From: Emcibacter sp.
Lineage (GTDB): Bacteria > Pseudomonadota > Alphaproteobacteria > Sphingomonadales > Emcibacteraceae
Direction: 5' to 3'
Assembly: GCF_963675455.1 (NCBI RefSeq)
Contig: NZ_OY776217.1
Location: forward strand, 620,001 to 684,000
Length of the DNA stretch: 64,000 nucleotides
The notes beneath the pieces were generated by a model. That model worked only from the letters and a program-made list of their open reading frames with translations, did not search any database and was not told the DNA's origin. Positions within the stretch are counted from its first letter, which is position 1, and each line of letters begins with the position of its first letter. The translations under genes were made by a program, and so were the position numbers. This document shows positions 53,502 through 61,885 of the stretch, piece by piece.

Positions 53502-53557
53502 ATATTTATGCATTTTTTCCGAAAATAGAGCCTTAACCGGTCGGTGCCCTGGAAAAT

Positions 53558-53576
53558 TTTATACAGACTGGTCTGT
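53558..53576 (-). promoter_or_regulatory. Palindromic operator upstream of sdhC, shared with mdh
   Basis: ACAGAC-TG-GTCTGT (53563-53576), a perfect 14-bp inverted repeat. On the minus strand it runs into TATAAA (53563-53558), a -10-like box toward sdhC. Over 24 bases it matches the copy near mdh at 19. The -35 region is poor in both, as expected for a promoter helped or controlled by a protein at the palindrome. Confidence 0.65.
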
Positions 53577-53829
53577 CTTATCGAGCATTATTCATATAGA
53601 ATCAAAGGCTTCAGATACATAGTCCAGATAACGGATGCGGGCCCGGGTCGTGCGGGCGATACAGGCATTGAGCTGGAAGTCTTCTTTATAGGTCCGGCCT
53701 GTCTTCAGCATATTCTTCCAGAGGCCGGGCGGAGCCCTCCTTTTCAACCCGGCTTGACCAAACGTTTGTTTGCTGATCATTGGCGCAGACAGTTTCCGGG
53801 ACGAGAAAAAGCTGGAAAAGGCGCCCCCC

Positions 53830-54894
53830 CTATCTCCGGGGCAATAACAGCCATAGATCAAGATCAAGCAGGACGCTGGGCAGATATTTGCCGTCGTCGT
53901 CTTTATAAGCATGATCCGCCGGTTCATGGTCCTTGGTCGCCACCAGCCGCACCCGCAGGGCGCCCACATCGCTGCGACCCCCAATCTCGGCCCTGTCCAG
54001 CACCTCGGTCCAGGCATAGACCGTGTCGCCGGCAATGCAGGGATTGACGTGACGACCGCCGTTGATGGCGGCAATCAGGGCTGCATTACCGAGCCCGTTA
54101 AAACTCAACCCCCGGGCGAGAGAAATCACATGGCCGCCATACACGATACGCTCGCCGAGCCGGCCGTCCTTCATCATATGCAGGTTGAAATGAACCTTGG
54201 CCGTATTCTGATAGAGCCGGGTCGCCATCATATGGTCGGCCGCCTCGATGGTCATGCCGTCAACATGGTTGATTTTTTCTCCGGGTTCGTAATCTTCCCA
54301 AAAATAGGGGGAACCCGCGAGGACAGCGTCATAGCCGGAGAAATCGAGCCCTTCCGGCACGGTCAGGTCACTTGCCGCCACCGCCTCGGGCAGGTCGGGG
54401 ATGACCGTTTCCGGCGCCGGACTGGCCGGGTCTTTCTTGTTGACCATGACCCAGCGCACATATTGCAGCACCACCTCGCCCGCCTGGTTGCTGCCGGTGG
54501 TACGCACGAACACATTGCCGTTTTTGCCGCTTGAATTTTCCTTGAGGCCGATCACTTCACTGACCGCGCTCAGGGTATCACCCGGATAGACCGGTTTCAG
54601 GAACTTACAATCCGCATAACCCAGGTTGGCCACCGCATTGATGGAGATATCCGGTACGGTTTTGCCGAAGACAATATGAAAGGTCAGCATATCGTCCAGC
54701 GGGGCGCATTCATAGCCGCTGTTGTGGGCGAATTCATCGGACGACTGCAGCGCAAAACGCGGGCCGTACAGAGCCGTATAGAGGGCCACATCGCCCTCGG
54801 TCACCGTGCGCGGTGTGGCGTGATTGAGGATCTGGCCGATTGTGAAATCCTCGAAATAATTGCCCTTAAAGGTCTTGTCTGATTTCTGGTCCAT
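53830..54894 (-). CDS. mch: Mesaconyl-CoA hydratase (two MaoC-like domains)
   Basis: A 354-residue double hot-dog protein that hydrates mesaconyl-CoA to beta-methylmalyl-CoA in the ethylmalonyl-CoA pathway. Match to the Rhodobacter enzyme (recalled) is high: YFEDFTIGQILNHATPRTVTEGDVALYTALYGPRFAL, FHIVFGKTVPDISINAVANLGYA, VYPGDTLSAVSEVIGLK, NHVDGMTIEAADHMMATRLYQNTAKVHFNLH and IVYGGHVISLARGLSFNGL. The start at 54894 overlaps the upstream gene stop (TGATG); a GTG at 54897 is also in frame. It is paired with the CoA-ester lyase that cleaves the product. Upstream of sdhCDAB, an arrangement seen in other alphaproteobacteria. Confidence 0.92.
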   Translation of the reverse strand: MDQKSDKTFKGNYFEDFTIGQILNHATPRTVTEGDVALYTALYGPRFALQSSDEFAHNSGYECAPLDDMLTFHIVFGKTVPDISINAVANLGYADCKFLKPVYPGDTLSAVSEVIGLKENSSGKNGNVFVRTTGSNQAGEVVLQYVRWVMVNKKDPASPAPETVIPDLPEAVAASDLTVPEGLDFSGYDAVLAGSPYFWEDYEPGEKINHVDGMTIEAADHMMATRLYQNTAKVHFNLHMMKDGRLGERIVYGGHVISLARGLSFNGLGNAALIAAINGGRHVNPCIAGDTVYAWTEVLDRAEIGGRSDVGALRVRLVATKDHEPADHAYKDDDGKYLPSVLLDLDLWLLLPRR

Positions 54895-55787
54895 CACTCG
54901 GCCTCCAGTTCCCTGATCATCTCAGCCTGGGCGATCAGGCTTTTGGCCACTTCCACATGCAGATTTTCCACCAGCTTGCCGTCGAGCAGGGCCACGCCCT
55001 TGCCTTCCGCTTCGGCGGCTTCGAAGGCGGCAATAACCGCATGGGCATGTTCCACTTCGGCAACACTCGGCGCGAAGGCCTCGTTGGCCGGACCAAGCTG
55101 TTTCGGATGCAGCAGGGTCTTGCCGTCAAAACCGAATTCCACGCCCTGCCGGCAGGAGGCCACAAGGCCCTCCTCGTCATTGAGATCGGTGAAGGTGCCG
55201 TCGATGATAGCGATACCGGCCGCCCGGGCCGCCAGGACACAGAGCGACAGGCTGGTCAGGATCGGCAACCGCATCGGCGTATGGCGGGCCTGCAGGTCCT
55301 TCACAAGGTCGTTGGTGCCCATGACAAAACCGCCAAGGCGGGGAGAACTATCGGCAATTTCCTCCGCCCGCAGGATACCGCGCGGGGTTTCCATCATGCA
55401 CCAGAGAGTCGTTGTCTTCGGCGCGCCATATTCAATCATAAGCTCTTCTGCCTCCCTGACCATGGCGGCGCTTTCCACCTTGGGCAACAGAATGGCGTCG
55501 GGTCCGGCCACACTGGCCGCCCTGATGTCGTCCCGGCCCCAGGGACTGTCCAGCCCGTTGACCCGGACGATCAGTTCCCGTTTGCCATAACCGCCGGCCT
55601 TCACCGCCTCGGCAACAAGCCGGCGCGCTTCTTCCTTGGCGTCCACCGCCACCGCATCCTCCAGATCAAGGATCAGGCTATCGGCGGCAAGGCCCTTTGC
55701 CTTTTCCAGCGCCCGGGGGTTGGAACCCGGCATATAAAGAACGCTTCTTCTGGGTCTGGACAAATTAGATCTGGAGTGATGTGACAT
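54894..55787 (-). CDS. HpcH/HpaI-family CoA-ester lyase (malyl-CoA/beta-methylmalyl-CoA lyase or malyl-CoA thioesterase)
   Basis: A 297-residue CitE-like protein. ATG 55787 (MSHHSRSNLSRPRRSVLYMPG) has GAGGGA at good spacing; an earlier ATG at 55799 is less likely. Family features are LYMPGSNPRALEKA, the Mg-binding LILDLEDAVAVDAKEEAR, IVRVNGLDSPWG, LWCMMETPRGI, FVMGTNDLVKDLQAR and KTLLHPKQLGPANEAF. It is translationally coupled to the mesaconyl-CoA hydratase. In Rhodobacter Mcl1 cleaves beta-methylmalyl-CoA and Mcl2 hydrolyses malyl-CoA; this shorter protein could be either, so no symbol is given. Confidence 0.9.
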   Translation of the reverse strand: MSHHSRSNLSRPRRSVLYMPGSNPRALEKAKGLAADSLILDLEDAVAVDAKEEARRLVAEAVKAGGYGKRELIVRVNGLDSPWGRDDIRAASVAGPDAILLPKVESAAMVREAEELMIEYGAPKTTTLWCMMETPRGILRAEEIADSSPRLGGFVMGTNDLVKDLQARHTPMRLPILTSLSLCVLAARAAGIAIIDGTFTDLNDEEGLVASCRQGVEFGFDGKTLLHPKQLGPANEAFAPSVAEVEHAHAVIAAFEAAEAEGKGVALLDGKLVENLHVEVAKSLIAQAEMIRELEAE

Positions 55788-56054
55788 ATTTTCCCTCATG
55801 AATGCTGTAACATGAACCGGAATGGCGTGAGTTTTTGTTATTTTATTTCACAAACCAAAATCCTTTTGAAATTTGCTTATAGTCATTTTTTTGGTGCAAT
55901 GCAAGATGCTGCACCGCAAAATATTTCATACTTAACCGGCAGAACGATAATCAGAGAGTGGCATGACGATTTGGGGCGATTTGGGTTGAAACCGCGCAGC
56001 ATCTGTACCAGACTTGCGGCACAACAAACAATAAACCATCGGGGATATATCATA

Positions 56055-57467
56055 ATGTTATTGCATAAATTTTCCGGCACCCTTGCTGTCCTGGCCATAA
56101 CGGGTGGCCTTCTCTCCCAGCCTCTCAAGGCCGAAAACATTCTGTCCGAAGAAATCAGGGCGACCGCCCTTGAGCTCAAGGAAACCGCCCTCGACGCGGG
56201 TCTGGCTTACGAGCTGGACGAATCGCTGAGCACCGAAGTGGGCGCCCGCCGGGTCGGCACACCGGGCGACAAAAAAGGTGTTGAGTGGGCCGTGGCCAAA
56301 ATGAAGGCGCTGGGCTTCGACAAGGTCTGGACCGAGGAAGTGACCCATGTGCTGTGGGAACGCGGCGAGATCGAGGCCGAAGTGACCGGCCCTTACCCCC
56401 ATACAATGACCGCCATCGCGCTGGGCGGTTCGGTCGGCAGCCCGAAAAAGGGGATTGAGGCAGAGGTGGTGGAATTTGAAAATTTCGCCGCCCTTGAAGC
56501 CGCCGCCCCCGGCAGCCTCGACGGCAAGATCGCCTATGTGTCCTACCGTATGGAACGGAAAGTTGACGGCTCCGGTTACGGCCCGGCCGTGATCGCCCGC
56601 GGCAAGGGCGCCCTTGTCGCCGAACAGAAAGGCGCTGTGGCCTTTATCATGCGGTCGGTCGGCACCGACAATAACCGCCTGGCCCATACCGGCAGCATGA
56701 ACACCGACGACGGCATCCCCGGCATCGCCGCCGCCGCCCTGTCCAATCCCGATGCGGATATCCTGTCCAACCTGATCAGGCGCGGCAAACCTGTCACCTT
56801 CAAGCTGAAGCAATCCTCCAGACGCCACGACAAAAAGGTGGTCAAGACCGCCAATGTGATCGGCGAAGTGACCGGACGGGAAAGCCCGGAGGATTATGTG
56901 ATCCTTGGGTCGCATCTTGACAGCTGGGATGTGGGCACCGGCGCTGTAGATGACGGCATCGGCGTGACCATCACCATGGCGGCCGGCAAACATATCCTCG
57001 ACCTGCCGCAGCGTCCGAAACGCTCCGTCCGGGTGGTGCTGTTCGGAGCCGAGGAAGTGGGTCTGGTTGGCGTAGAGCAATATCTTGAGGCCCACAAGGA
57101 CGAACTGGACCATCATGTGATCGGCGCCGAATGGGACTTCGGGGTCGGCCGGATTTATGACATGAAACCGGGCGTGGGACCGGAAGCGCTGAACGTGATC
57201 CGGGAAATGGCCGAGCTGTTCGCGCCGATGGGCGTCTCCCTCAATCCGGCCAACGACGCCAAGGGCCAGTCGGACCTGAGCCTGCTGGGCGACGCCGGCA
57301 TGCCCGCCGTCAATTTCAGCCCGGACGGCAGCCTTTATTTCGATTACCACCACACCGATAACGACACCTTTGACAAGGTGGACCCGGAGGCCATGAAGTT
57401 CAACACGGCGATCTACACCATGTTCACCTGGATCGCCGCCGAAAGCGGCGTGGACTTCCGGAAATAA
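56055..57467 (+). CDS. M28-family zinc aminopeptidase, exported
   Basis: A 470-residue exopeptidase. A signal peptide (LLHKFSGTLAVLAITGGLLSQPLKA) is predicted from the start at 56055; the open frame continues upstream to 55812 but that part looks non-coding. A PA-type domain (about 130-260) is inserted. The M28 metal ligands are in GSHLDSWDVGTGAVDDGIG (His, Asp), FGAEEVGLVG (Glu-Glu) and YHHTDNDTFD (His). It resembles carboxypeptidase Q-like/glutamate carboxypeptidase-related bacterial aminopeptidases. Together with the next two peptidases it suggests use of external peptides. Confidence 0.9.
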   Translation: MLLHKFSGTLAVLAITGGLLSQPLKAENILSEEIRATALELKETALDAGLAYELDESLSTEVGARRVGTPGDKKGVEWAVAKMKALGFDKVWTEEVTHVLWERGEIEAEVTGPYPHTMTAIALGGSVGSPKKGIEAEVVEFENFAALEAAAPGSLDGKIAYVSYRMERKVDGSGYGPAVIARGKGALVAEQKGAVAFIMRSVGTDNNRLAHTGSMNTDDGIPGIAAAALSNPDADILSNLIRRGKPVTFKLKQSSRRHDKKVVKTANVIGEVTGRESPEDYVILGSHLDSWDVGTGAVDDGIGVTITMAAGKHILDLPQRPKRSVRVVLFGAEEVGLVGVEQYLEAHKDELDHHVIGAEWDFGVGRIYDMKPGVGPEALNVIREMAELFAPMGVSLNPANDAKGQSDLSLLGDAGMPAVNFSPDGSLYFDYHHTDNDTFDKVDPEAMKFNTAIYTMFTWIAAESGVDFRK

Positions 57468-57527
57468 TCTGACCCCGGGGAAGCTCTCTGCGGGGCTTCT
57501 CCAGTCCTTAACTCCCGAGGCTCCAGA

Positions 57528-57964
57528 ATGACAAAACAGACCCACCATGGCCGCTGTCATTGCGGCAACATTGACTATGACTTCCTGACGTCAACGCCTG
57601 CCACGGAGCTTGTCGTGCGGCAATGCGGCTGCAGCTATTGCCGCAAACAACCGGCCCGGCATGTAGCCGATCCCGCGGGTGAGCTGCACATTACCTATCA
57701 TGATGACCGGCAGGTCACCCGCTATCGCTTCGGCCAGAAAACCGCCGACTTTATTTTCTGCGCCCGCTGCGGGGTAACCCCCTTTGTCCTGTGCGAAACG
57801 GACGGGCAGCTTTACGGTATCCTCAACGCAACACCCTTGACGAGGCGGCCCGGTTACCGGAACCACAAGGGTTGCATGATTTTGACGGCGAAGGCAGCGG
57901 CGACCGGCTGGCCCGCCGCAAGAAAAACTGGATCGGCAAGGTCGTCATCAACTCTCCACAATAA
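57528..57964 (+). pseudogene. GFA-family (glutathione-dependent formaldehyde-activating type) protein, frameshifted near C-terminus
   Basis: The first frame reads MTKQTHHGRCHCGNIDYDF.., with GFA-family Cys motifs CHCG, CGCSYC and CARCG, which would bind zinc. After NATPL the product becomes non-family-like (TRRPGYRNHKG..) and runs on to 58004. One extra C in the ACACCC tract at 57834-57836 restores DEAARLPEPQGLHDFDGEGSGDRLARRKKNW, the expected RRKKNW-type end, stopping at 57964 (about 145 residues). A single C lost from a run of four is the simple explanation, whether in the genome or in the data. Catalytic role unproven; the family name is historical. Confidence 0.82.
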
Positions 57965-57990
57965 AAAAGCAGACCCGAAGGCCTGCTTTT
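57965..57990. terminator. Bidirectional terminator between GFA and M2-peptidase genes
   Basis: AAAAGCAG (57965-57972) / CTGCTTTT (57983-57990), with an inner CC/GG pair and one mismatch, between convergent genes. It directly follows the restored stop codon at 57962-57964, which supports the frameshift reading of the GFA gene. Confidence 0.8.
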
Positions 57991-58013
57991 CAATCTCTGT
58001 CTGACTTATATTT

Positions 58014-59819
58014 TTACCAGCCGCAGCTGCGGCCTTCATTCTGTTCATCCAGCCATTTCTGCAGCGGGGCGAAATATTCAAGCACCGCGCTGCCGTCCAT
58101 CTGACGGGTGCCGGTAAAGGCCTCGAGAGCCTCCGGCCAGGGCTTGCTCTGGCCCATCTCCAGCATGGCATTGAATTTTTCGCCGACTTCCTTGTTGTTA
58201 TAAATGGTGCAGCGATGCAGCGGCCCTTCGAAGCCGGCCATCTCACAGGCGGCCTTGTGGAACTGGAACTGCAGAACACGGGCAAGGAAATAACGCATAT
58301 AGGGCGTATTGCCCGGAATATGATATTTGGCGCCCGGATCAAAATCGTCGGCGGCGCGTTCCACCGGCGCTTTCACACCCTGGTAATTTTCCCGCAGATC
58401 CCACCAGCCACTGTTATAGGTATCCGGGGTGAGTTCGCCGTTGAAGACTTTCCAGCGCCACTGATCAACCATCAAGCTGAAGGGCAGGAAGGCCACCTTA
58501 TCCAGGGCCCGGCGCATCAACAGACCGATGTCACTCTCGGCAGACGGCACCTTGTCAATCAGCCCGATCTGTTTCAGGTAGTCTGGAGTGATGCTGAGCG
58601 CAATGGTATCACCGATGGCTTCATGGAATCCGTCATTAGCCCCGCCCTGGTACAAAATGCTCTGGTTTTTGTAGGCGCGCTGGTAATAGTTATGACCGAG
58701 CTCGTGGTGCACTGTCTCAAAATCGTCTGCGTTGATCTGGGTGCACATCTTGATACGGATGTCATCCTTGCCGTCGATGTCCCAGGCGCTGGCATGACAC
58801 TGGACTTCCCGGTCCTGCGGCTTCTTGATCAGCGAGCGTTCCCAGAAGGTATCCGGCAATGGCGCAAAACCGAGGGAGGAGAAGAAATTCTCGCCGGTCT
58901 TGACCATCCGGATCTCGTCATATCCCTTGTCTTTCAGACGGGCGGTCAGGTCATAACCGATGTCGCTGCCTTCGGGCGCCACAAGGTCATAGATATTGCC
59001 CCACTCCTGAGCCCACATATTGCCAAGCAGGTGCGCCGGGATCGGCTGATCCTGAGGCACAACATCCTCGCCGTATTTTTCACCGAGCCTGGCCCGCACA
59101 TAACAATGAAGTGAACTGTAAAGTGGTTTCACCTGTTCCCACATCCGATCGGCTTCGGCGCGGAAGTCGTCGGCGGGCATGTCGTACCCGGCGCGCCACA
59201 TGGCGCCCACGTCCTTGTACCCAAGCTCCTTGGCCCCCTTGTTGGCAATTTCCACCATGCGGGCATATTTCTCCTTCATGGGCGGGGAAACAGTGCGCCA
59301 GCCGGTCCAGGCCTCCAGCAGTTCATCGGGATTGCGGCTTTCCGCCATCACCTTGATCAGTTCCCGGTCGTTACGGCCCCTGGGGTCCTTGCCTGTGGCA
59401 TACATGGCATCCAGATCGGAGGTCAGCTGTGCCAGTTCCCTGTTTTCCGCCTCATTGGTCGGGGCCGGCAGGGTAATGCCCTGTTTCAGCAGCTCCAGCT
59501 TGCGCCGGGTATCGGGGTCCACCTCGATCTCATTGAATTTCTTGGCTTCATTGGCGAACTTCACCGCCATGGCGGTGCCTTCCGCGCTGACTTTGGCCAC
59601 CAGCGCATTGCTGTCCACGGTGACAAAATTAGCCTGGATCCAGTAGGTCCGGGCGGCATAGGGATAATATTCCTCATACTCCTTTTCAACCATGGCCACA
59701 AAGGCTTTGGCGTCTTCGGAGGTAACCGCTTTTTCGGTTGTTTTTTCCTCGCTGGCGGGGCTGCAGGCTGCAAGCACCAGGGTCAGGGCGGTCGTGCCGG
59801 TCAGTAAAAATTTTCTCAT
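58014..59819 (-). CDS. M2-family (ACE-like) zinc dipeptidyl carboxypeptidase, lipoprotein
   Basis: A 601-residue peptidase related to angiotensin-converting enzyme. A lipoprotein signal ends in LAAC (MRKFLLTGTTALTLVLAAC), so the protein is membrane-bound in the periplasm or outer membrane. The zinc motif HExxH is at residues 372-376 (HHELGH) with family context FETVHHELGHNYYQRAY. ANDGFHEAIGD supplies the third ligand. Members remove dipeptides from peptide C-termini. The start is at ATG 59819, with GGAG 6 bases upstream; an ATG 3 bases earlier is the alternative. Confidence 0.93.
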   Translation of the reverse strand: MRKFLLTGTTALTLVLAACSPASEEKTTEKAVTSEDAKAFVAMVEKEYEEYYPYAARTYWIQANFVTVDSNALVAKVSAEGTAMAVKFANEAKKFNEIEVDPDTRRKLELLKQGITLPAPTNEAENRELAQLTSDLDAMYATGKDPRGRNDRELIKVMAESRNPDELLEAWTGWRTVSPPMKEKYARMVEIANKGAKELGYKDVGAMWRAGYDMPADDFRAEADRMWEQVKPLYSSLHCYVRARLGEKYGEDVVPQDQPIPAHLLGNMWAQEWGNIYDLVAPEGSDIGYDLTARLKDKGYDEIRMVKTGENFFSSLGFAPLPDTFWERSLIKKPQDREVQCHASAWDIDGKDDIRIKMCTQINADDFETVHHELGHNYYQRAYKNQSILYQGGANDGFHEAIGDTIALSITPDYLKQIGLIDKVPSAESDIGLLMRRALDKVAFLPFSLMVDQWRWKVFNGELTPDTYNSGWWDLRENYQGVKAPVERAADDFDPGAKYHIPGNTPYMRYFLARVLQFQFHKAACEMAGFEGPLHRCTIYNNKEVGEKFNAMLEMGQSKPWPEALEAFTGTRQMDGSAVLEYFAPLQKWLDEQNEGRSCGW

Positions 59820-59840
59820 CATATGCTCCTATAGTCCTCC

Positions 59841-59873
59841 ATAAGAAAAAACGGGCACCCGTTGAGGTGCCCG
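59841..59873 (-). terminator. Intrinsic terminator of the DUF885 gene
   Basis: CGGGCACC (59852-59859) / GGTGCCCG (59866-59873) with a 6-base loop, followed on the minus strand by a T-run (59851-59841). 16 bases after the stop codon. Confidence 0.85.
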
Positions 59874-59889
59874 CTCGTCAGCTGATTTA

Positions 59890-61713
59890 TCAGCTTTTGT
59901 TTTTAGCGATATAGTCGTCCACCAGCTGTTCCAGAACGGACAGCGGCAAAGCCCCGCTGGTCAGCACCACGTCATGGAACTTGCCCATGTCGAACTTGTC
60001 ACCCAGCGCGGTCATGGCTTTTTCCCGCAATTCGAGAATTTTCAGCATGCCGACCTTGTAGGCCAGCGCCTGACCCGGCCAGACCATATAACGTTCGATT
60101 TCGGAGACCACATCTGACATGGCCATGCCGGAGTTTTTCGCCATATAGTCAATGGCCTGTTCCCGGGTCCAGTGCTTGTAATGCATGCCGGTGTCGACCA
60201 CCAGACGCACAGCCCGGAACAGTTCCGCCTGCAGACGGCCAATGTCGCTGTAGGGATCTTCCTGCAGACCAAGTTCCTTGGCCACCCGCTCTGCATAAAG
60301 GGCCCAGCCCTCCACATAGGCGGTGAAGAACATATATTTGCGGAACAGGGGCATATCCTTCAGTTCCTGGGAGATGGCGATCTGGAAATGGTGGCCTGGC
60401 ACGGCCTCATGATAAGTGAGAGTGCGCATGCCGTATTTCGGGGTCGCCTTGATGTCATAAAGGTTGGCCCAGAAAATACCGGGACGGGAGCCGTCCAGGG
60501 CCGGATCGGTGTAATAGGCGCCCGGGGCGGACTTTTCACTGAATTCCGGCACCCGTCGTACTTCCACACCCATCTTCGGCTTCACATTGAAGACGTCCTG
60601 AACCCGTTCGTTCACCTCGGCAATCATTGTCCGGTAATCTTCCAGGATCTGGGCGCGGCCCGCATCATCGTCGGAATAGTAGAACCGCTCTTCCTCGGCC
60701 AGTTCCTGGATCAGGACTTCAAAGCCCTTTGAAACGTCATATCCCTCACCTTTCAGGATAGTGAGGATTTCCCCCTGGATACGGTCCACTTCAGCAAGGC
60801 CGATATTGTGGATCTGTTCCGGAGTCATGTCGGTCGTGGTCATGCTGGCGACCATGGCCTTGTAATAATTGTCGCCGTCGGGGAATTTCCAGACACCGGC
60901 ATCATTTGTGGCTTTTTTGATCAGTTCCTTATGGTAATCCGTCATTTTCTTGTAAGCGGGATGAACCACGTCGCTGATGGCTGCATGCGCCCGGGTGAGA
61001 AGTTCCCCTTTTTCTTCCTCAGAAAGCTCCCCGACCCCGTCAAGCTTGGAAGCAAAGGTTACATAGAGCAGGTCCTCTTCCACAGGCGTGTTAACAGCGG
61101 TGTCACCGGTTTCAATAACCTTTTCCATCAGCACCCTGGGCAGGATAATGCCCTTGGCGGCCTGGGCCTTGATGCGCGCCAGATACTGATCGAACTGATG
61201 GCCGGTGGCGTTCAGACGGGCAATATAATCCTCGGCATCAGCCTTGCTGCCGACCGCATGAAAATTGCTGAGAAAATTGGGAAAATCGATCAGCGGGCCG
61301 CCGTTCTGGGCCTGGATGTAACCATAGTCATCATATTTATGCAGGCGCTTTGTCCGCTCCATGTCCCATGTCAGGAGTTGCTTGGACAGTTGCTGGCCTT
61401 CGCTCAGTTTGCCGTCATCATAATGTTTGAGATGTTCAAAATTTTGCATCTCCATTTTGAACATCTTGTCCCGGTGGGCCTGGGACACATCATCCAGCTT
61501 GTCATGGCGCCATTCCTTGCCCTGGGTTTCCATATAACGGGTATAGGTCAGGCCTTCCGGCGTTTCCATGATGGCTTCGTCGAAATACTCAGCAAAAAAA
61601 TCGTCAATATTTTCCGGCGCCTTCTCCATGGCAAAGGCGGAAGTGGCGGTCATCAATGTGCCGATGACACCGATATAGAATGTTTTCCGTAGGAATTTGT
61701 TATGGTTGGTCAT
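59890..61713 (-). CDS. DUF885 family exported peptidase-like protein
   Basis: A 607-residue protein with a signal peptide (FYIGVIGTLMTATSAFA). The DUF885 signature HEAVPGHH occurs at residues 435-442 (TLTYHEAVPGHHFQIA); HExxxGHH can bind zinc in gluzincin-like peptidases. A second hallmark, AYVEGWALYAERVAKELGL, lies about 40 residues further on. Catalytic activity in the family is not well documented, but peptidase function is the usual inference. It is next to the M2 peptidase and has its own terminator on each side. Confidence 0.9.
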   Translation of the reverse strand: MTNHNKFLRKTFYIGVIGTLMTATSAFAMEKAPENIDDFFAEYFDEAIMETPEGLTYTRYMETQGKEWRHDKLDDVSQAHRDKMFKMEMQNFEHLKHYDDGKLSEGQQLSKQLLTWDMERTKRLHKYDDYGYIQAQNGGPLIDFPNFLSNFHAVGSKADAEDYIARLNATGHQFDQYLARIKAQAAKGIILPRVLMEKVIETGDTAVNTPVEEDLLYVTFASKLDGVGELSEEEKGELLTRAHAAISDVVHPAYKKMTDYHKELIKKATNDAGVWKFPDGDNYYKAMVASMTTTDMTPEQIHNIGLAEVDRIQGEILTILKGEGYDVSKGFEVLIQELAEEERFYYSDDDAGRAQILEDYRTMIAEVNERVQDVFNVKPKMGVEVRRVPEFSEKSAPGAYYTDPALDGSRPGIFWANLYDIKATPKYGMRTLTYHEAVPGHHFQIAISQELKDMPLFRKYMFFTAYVEGWALYAERVAKELGLQEDPYSDIGRLQAELFRAVRLVVDTGMHYKHWTREQAIDYMAKNSGMAMSDVVSEIERYMVWPGQALAYKVGMLKILELREKAMTALGDKFDMGKFHDVVLTSGALPLSVLEQLVDDYIAKNKS

Positions 61714-61810
61714 AGTAGGTAGGTCCCCTTGATCTTATGAGAAGAGTTCTTTATCGACCGAGCCTAACAGGCTATCCTGTGACCACGAAACAAAAAACGA
61801 CGGATTGTAT

Positions 61811-61843
61811 AAAAAAAGGGACGAGTGAAACTTCACCCGTCCC
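61811..61843 (-). terminator. Intrinsic terminator of asd
   Basis: GGGACG-A-GTGAA (61818-61829) / TTCAC-C-CGTCCC (61832-61843), an 11-bp stem with one mismatch and a 2-base apex, followed on the minus strand by seven T (61817-61811). Confidence 0.9.
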
Positions 61844-61885
61844 TGTTCAGCATAAAATTTCAGAGAAGCGATATATTACCTTACA

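Larger units (their letters stand above)
53375..53829. other. Gene-free leader/promoter region of the sdh operon
   Basis: 455 bases between the sdhC start and the mesaconyl-CoA hydratase stop. From sdhC outward it holds an 8-bp hairpin (53430-53457), a Fur/Irr-like palindrome (53485-53501), the palindrome shared with mdh-suc next to a -10-like TATAAA (53558-53576), and a CAAACGTTTG palindrome (53758-53767). Open frames across the far half have no coherent product. No RNA gene recognised. Confidence 0.6.

Noticed and set aside
53758..53767. CAAACGTTTG palindrome as an operator for a nearby gene.
   Set aside because: It lies behind the mch stop codon, far from any start; PsrA-type sites need a spacer that is absent. 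Left unassigned.
53592..54074. Minus-strand open frame running from inside mch into the sdh leader region.
   Set aside because: It overlaps mch in another frame and its product resembles no family; I treated the leader as non-coding.
55812..56054. N-terminal extension of about 81 residues on the M28 peptidase.
   Set aside because: A good signal peptide begins at 56055, whereas the upstream part is AT-rich and not protein-like.
56058..57560. Open frame of about 500 codons opposite the M28 peptidase gene.
   Set aside because: Shadow frame; the plus-strand frame has a signal peptide and complete metal-ligand set.
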